Below, one piece after another: positions 62,749 through 64,000 of a stretch of DNA of 64,000 nucleotides. Under the pieces are notes generated by a model that worked only from the letters and a program-made list of their open reading frames with translations, was not told where the DNA came from and searched no databases. How positions within the stretch are numbered: the stretch's first letter is position 1; each line of letters starts with the position of its first letter. Where the stretch lies: the NCBI GenBank assembly GCA_900323505.1, contig OOIN01000002.1, positions 2,621,376-2,685,375 of the forward strand. The letters run 5' to 3'. Source of the stretch: Ustilago trichophora. Taxonomy: Eukaryota; Basidiomycota; Ustilaginomycetes; Ustilaginales; Ustilaginaceae. A program made the translations under genes and the position numbers.

Positions 62749-63669
62749 CTACACATTAGCACCCCTGATCCTCCATGTGGGTTCTTCTACCTCACTGTCA
62801 ATCCTAGCCTGGGAAAGGTTGTGGGGAGGCTGCTTCTCATAGAACACCTTCCTCATGAAGGCAGAGAAGGCCCACCTGCCTTGCAGATCCTGGTCAGGAG
62901 AGTAGGTGGAGTGGAAGTTGCTGGTGTTGAAGATCACCACATCCAAATGGTCCAGCTGAATGTCCACTCCATAGTCTCTGAGCCTGACAATGGTGGGAGC
63001 ACCAAAGTTGAAGAGGAAAGAAGGGATCTGATCCTTTTGATCCTGGTGGACACCTGGAGTGGTGGTGTTGAAGAAGGTGCAGGTAGACCACCAGTCAGGC
63101 AGGACCGCCACCTGATCCTGCATAAAGTCCCTGAGCCAGGCCATGGAATCCTTCCTTGTGTCAAGGTGTGCTTGCCAGTCTTCATGAATGAGAGGGTAGA
63201 GGGTACTGAGGTAGAGATCAGAGTGTTTCCGAGCCCAGTTGAGGAGTGGCAGAGCATGCTGGTTGTGGGTGGTGTGACGACTCATGTTGTATTTGGGATT
63301 GCCCATCTCACTCCAGAAGCCAAGATGCATGTGGCCTCTAGATTGGTCCTCCCTATGGTGGGTCTGAGCACGCTCATAGAGCTCCAACCCCTCCTTTGCC
63401 GATTTGTTGGCTGCCAGCTGCTTGTCAAGTGATGTTGGACTGATACGTTGAAAGATGGGCTCCTCTGTCTCTGCATCCAGAAGGGTCAGGTTGACCTTGA
63501 CTGGCTCAGCCATTCCCTCCACCGCATGTGGCTGTCCCACTAGATGGTACTCCTCCTGCTCCCCCACCTTCTCCAAGTACAGTGTGTCCGGGTACTCCTT
63601 TGCTGCATTGATCCTAGCCCGCTGATCCTTGAGCCTCTTGTTGTGCGCCTTCTGCTTGTTGGTTGGCAT
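62749..63669 (-). CDS. 2OG/Fe(II) dioxygenase-like protein 3 (TET/JBP-like)
   Basis: 306 residues from the ATG at 63669 (MPTNKQKAHNK). The start codon lies only ~140 bp from the first telomere repeat and the gene reads away from the chromosome end. It is the closest paralogue of protein 2: PIFQRISPTSLDK, MHLGFWSEMG, IPSFLFNFGAPTIVRL. Iron ligands are HQD in GVHQDQKDQ (~residue 209) and His in NTSNFHSTY (~254), and the 2OG Arg is in QGRWAFSAFMRK (~271). A short basic N-terminus (NKRLKDQRAR) is present. All ligands are intact. Its promoter must lie within, or next to, telomeric chromatin, so it should be subject to telomere position silencing (inference). Confidence 0.72.
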   Translation of the reverse strand: MPTNKQKAHNKRLKDQRARINAAKEYPDTLYLEKVGEQEEYHLVGQPHAVEGMAEPVKVNLTLLDAETEEPIFQRISPTSLDKQLAANKSAKEGLELYERAQTHHREDQSRGHMHLGFWSEMGNPKYNMSRHTTHNQHALPLLNWARKHSDLYLSTLYPLIHEDWQAHLDTRKDSMAWLRDFMQDQVAVLPDWWSTCTFFNTTTPGVHQDQKDQIPSFLFNFGAPTIVRLRDYGVDIQLDHLDVVIFNTSNFHSTYSPDQDLQGRWAFSAFMRKVFYEKQPPHNLSQARIDSEVEEPTWRIRGANV

Positions 63670-63808
63670 CGTGATGGTTGTTGGTTCTTGCAATTCCTGT
63701 CCTGTCTTGGTGGTTGTTGGTTCTTCCGCTTACTTGGGTTGTTCTTGATGTTGGTTGTCTCTTGAAGTCCTTTCTTTGCTTGCTTTCTTGGAATATTTGT
63801 TGAGGCTG

Positions 63809-64000
63809 TTAGGGTTAGGGTTAGGGTTAGGGTTAGGGTTAGGGTTAGGGTTAGGGTTAGGGTTAGGGTTAGGGTTAGGGTTAGGGTTAGGGTTAGGGTT
63901 AGGTAGGGTTAGGGTTAGGGTTAGGGTTAGGGTTAGGGTTAGGGTTAGGGTTAGGGTTAGGGTTAGGGTTAGGGTTGGTTAGGGTTAGGTTAGGGTTAGG
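63809..64000 (+). repeat. Terminal telomere repeat array
   Basis: About 32 units of TTAGGG reach the window edge on the G-rich strand, marking a right chromosome end. Irregular units occur at ~63900 (TTAGG-TAGGG) and in the last 30 bases (TTGG and TTAGG), which may be real variants or read errors. Confidence 0.98.

Noticed and set aside
63755..63982. Leu-Gly repeat frame at the right edge
   Set aside because: It is simply translation of TTAGGG telomere repeats.
50745..64000. KDZ-type transposase accompanying the TET/JBP-like genes
   Set aside because: Such transposases accompany many fungal TET/JBP genes, so I looked for one, but no frame with a DDE/KDZ pattern is present in the subtelomeric domain.
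1..64000. tRNA, rRNA or CRISPR loci
   Set aside because: No T-loop-type GGTTCRA cores in a plausible cloverleaf context, no rRNA-like segments and no spaced repeat array with unique spacers were recognised by eye. A tRNAscan/Rfam run would be decisive.

Overview
The window is the right end of a chromosome from a smut-type basidiomycete (Ustilaginales; Ustilago, Sporisorium or Moesziomyces-like). The evidence is about 32 TTAGGG telomere units at the right edge, compact genes with few short introns, long Ser/Pro-rich disordered proteins, and a telomere-adjacent RecQ-like helicase of the kind reported in Ustilago maydis telomere-associated sequences. The species cannot be fixed from the sequence alone.

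Core chromosome (1-45100). The left edge holds an eroded Tc1/IS630-type transposon. Then come housekeeping genes: a haspin-type kinase (-), mitochondrial ribosomal protein uL1m (+), the bifunctional purine enzyme GARS-AIRS/Ade5,7 (-), an AIF/FSP1-like FAD oxidoreductase with a large disordered insertion (+), a 1395-residue disordered protein (-), an MFS drug/H+ antiporter-like transporter (-), a four-span membrane protein of unknown function (+), the six-exon thiamine-pyrimidine synthase THI5/NMT1 (+), COP9 signalosome subunit 2 (-), a PlsB/GPAM-type acyltransferase (+), aspartyl aminopeptidase (+), a secreted GH43-like glycosidase with one intron (+), and a Kap114/importin-9-type karyopherin with one intron (+). 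Several long gene-poor stretches (8.9-11.1, 18.2-20.3, 22.1-25.5 and 37.3-40.0 kb) carry microsatellites and, in one case, what looks like gene debris.

Transition (45800-50744). A multi-exon P-loop NTPase-like gene (-) lies head to head with the first 40 codons of another gene. That second gene is cut off at a short interstitial telomeric tract (TTAGGG-TTAAGGG) at 50697-50712, which marks an old chromosome end or a fusion point.

Subtelomeric domain (50697-64000). After a repeat-rich leader (TTAGGGGTAA-like motifs, GACGCGTC palindromes, CTGA repeats) comes a 1637-residue protein that appears to join C2H2 fingers, a tyrosine-recombinase-like catalytic domain and a RecQ-type helicase. It is followed by three paralogous proteins with the HxD...H...R signature of 2-oxoglutarate/Fe(II) dioxygenases, most like the TET/JBP nucleic-acid-modifying group. 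Two point towards the telomere; the third starts about 140 bp from the telomere repeats and points inward. Between the second and third lies 2.2 kb of nested palindromes and three roughly 320-bp repeats, each with a 18-23 bp hairpin. My main proposal is that this is a telomere-linked recombinase/helicase plus DNA-oxygenase module, either a mobile element or a self-maintaining chromosome-end cassette.

No tRNA, rRNA or CRISPR array was recognised.
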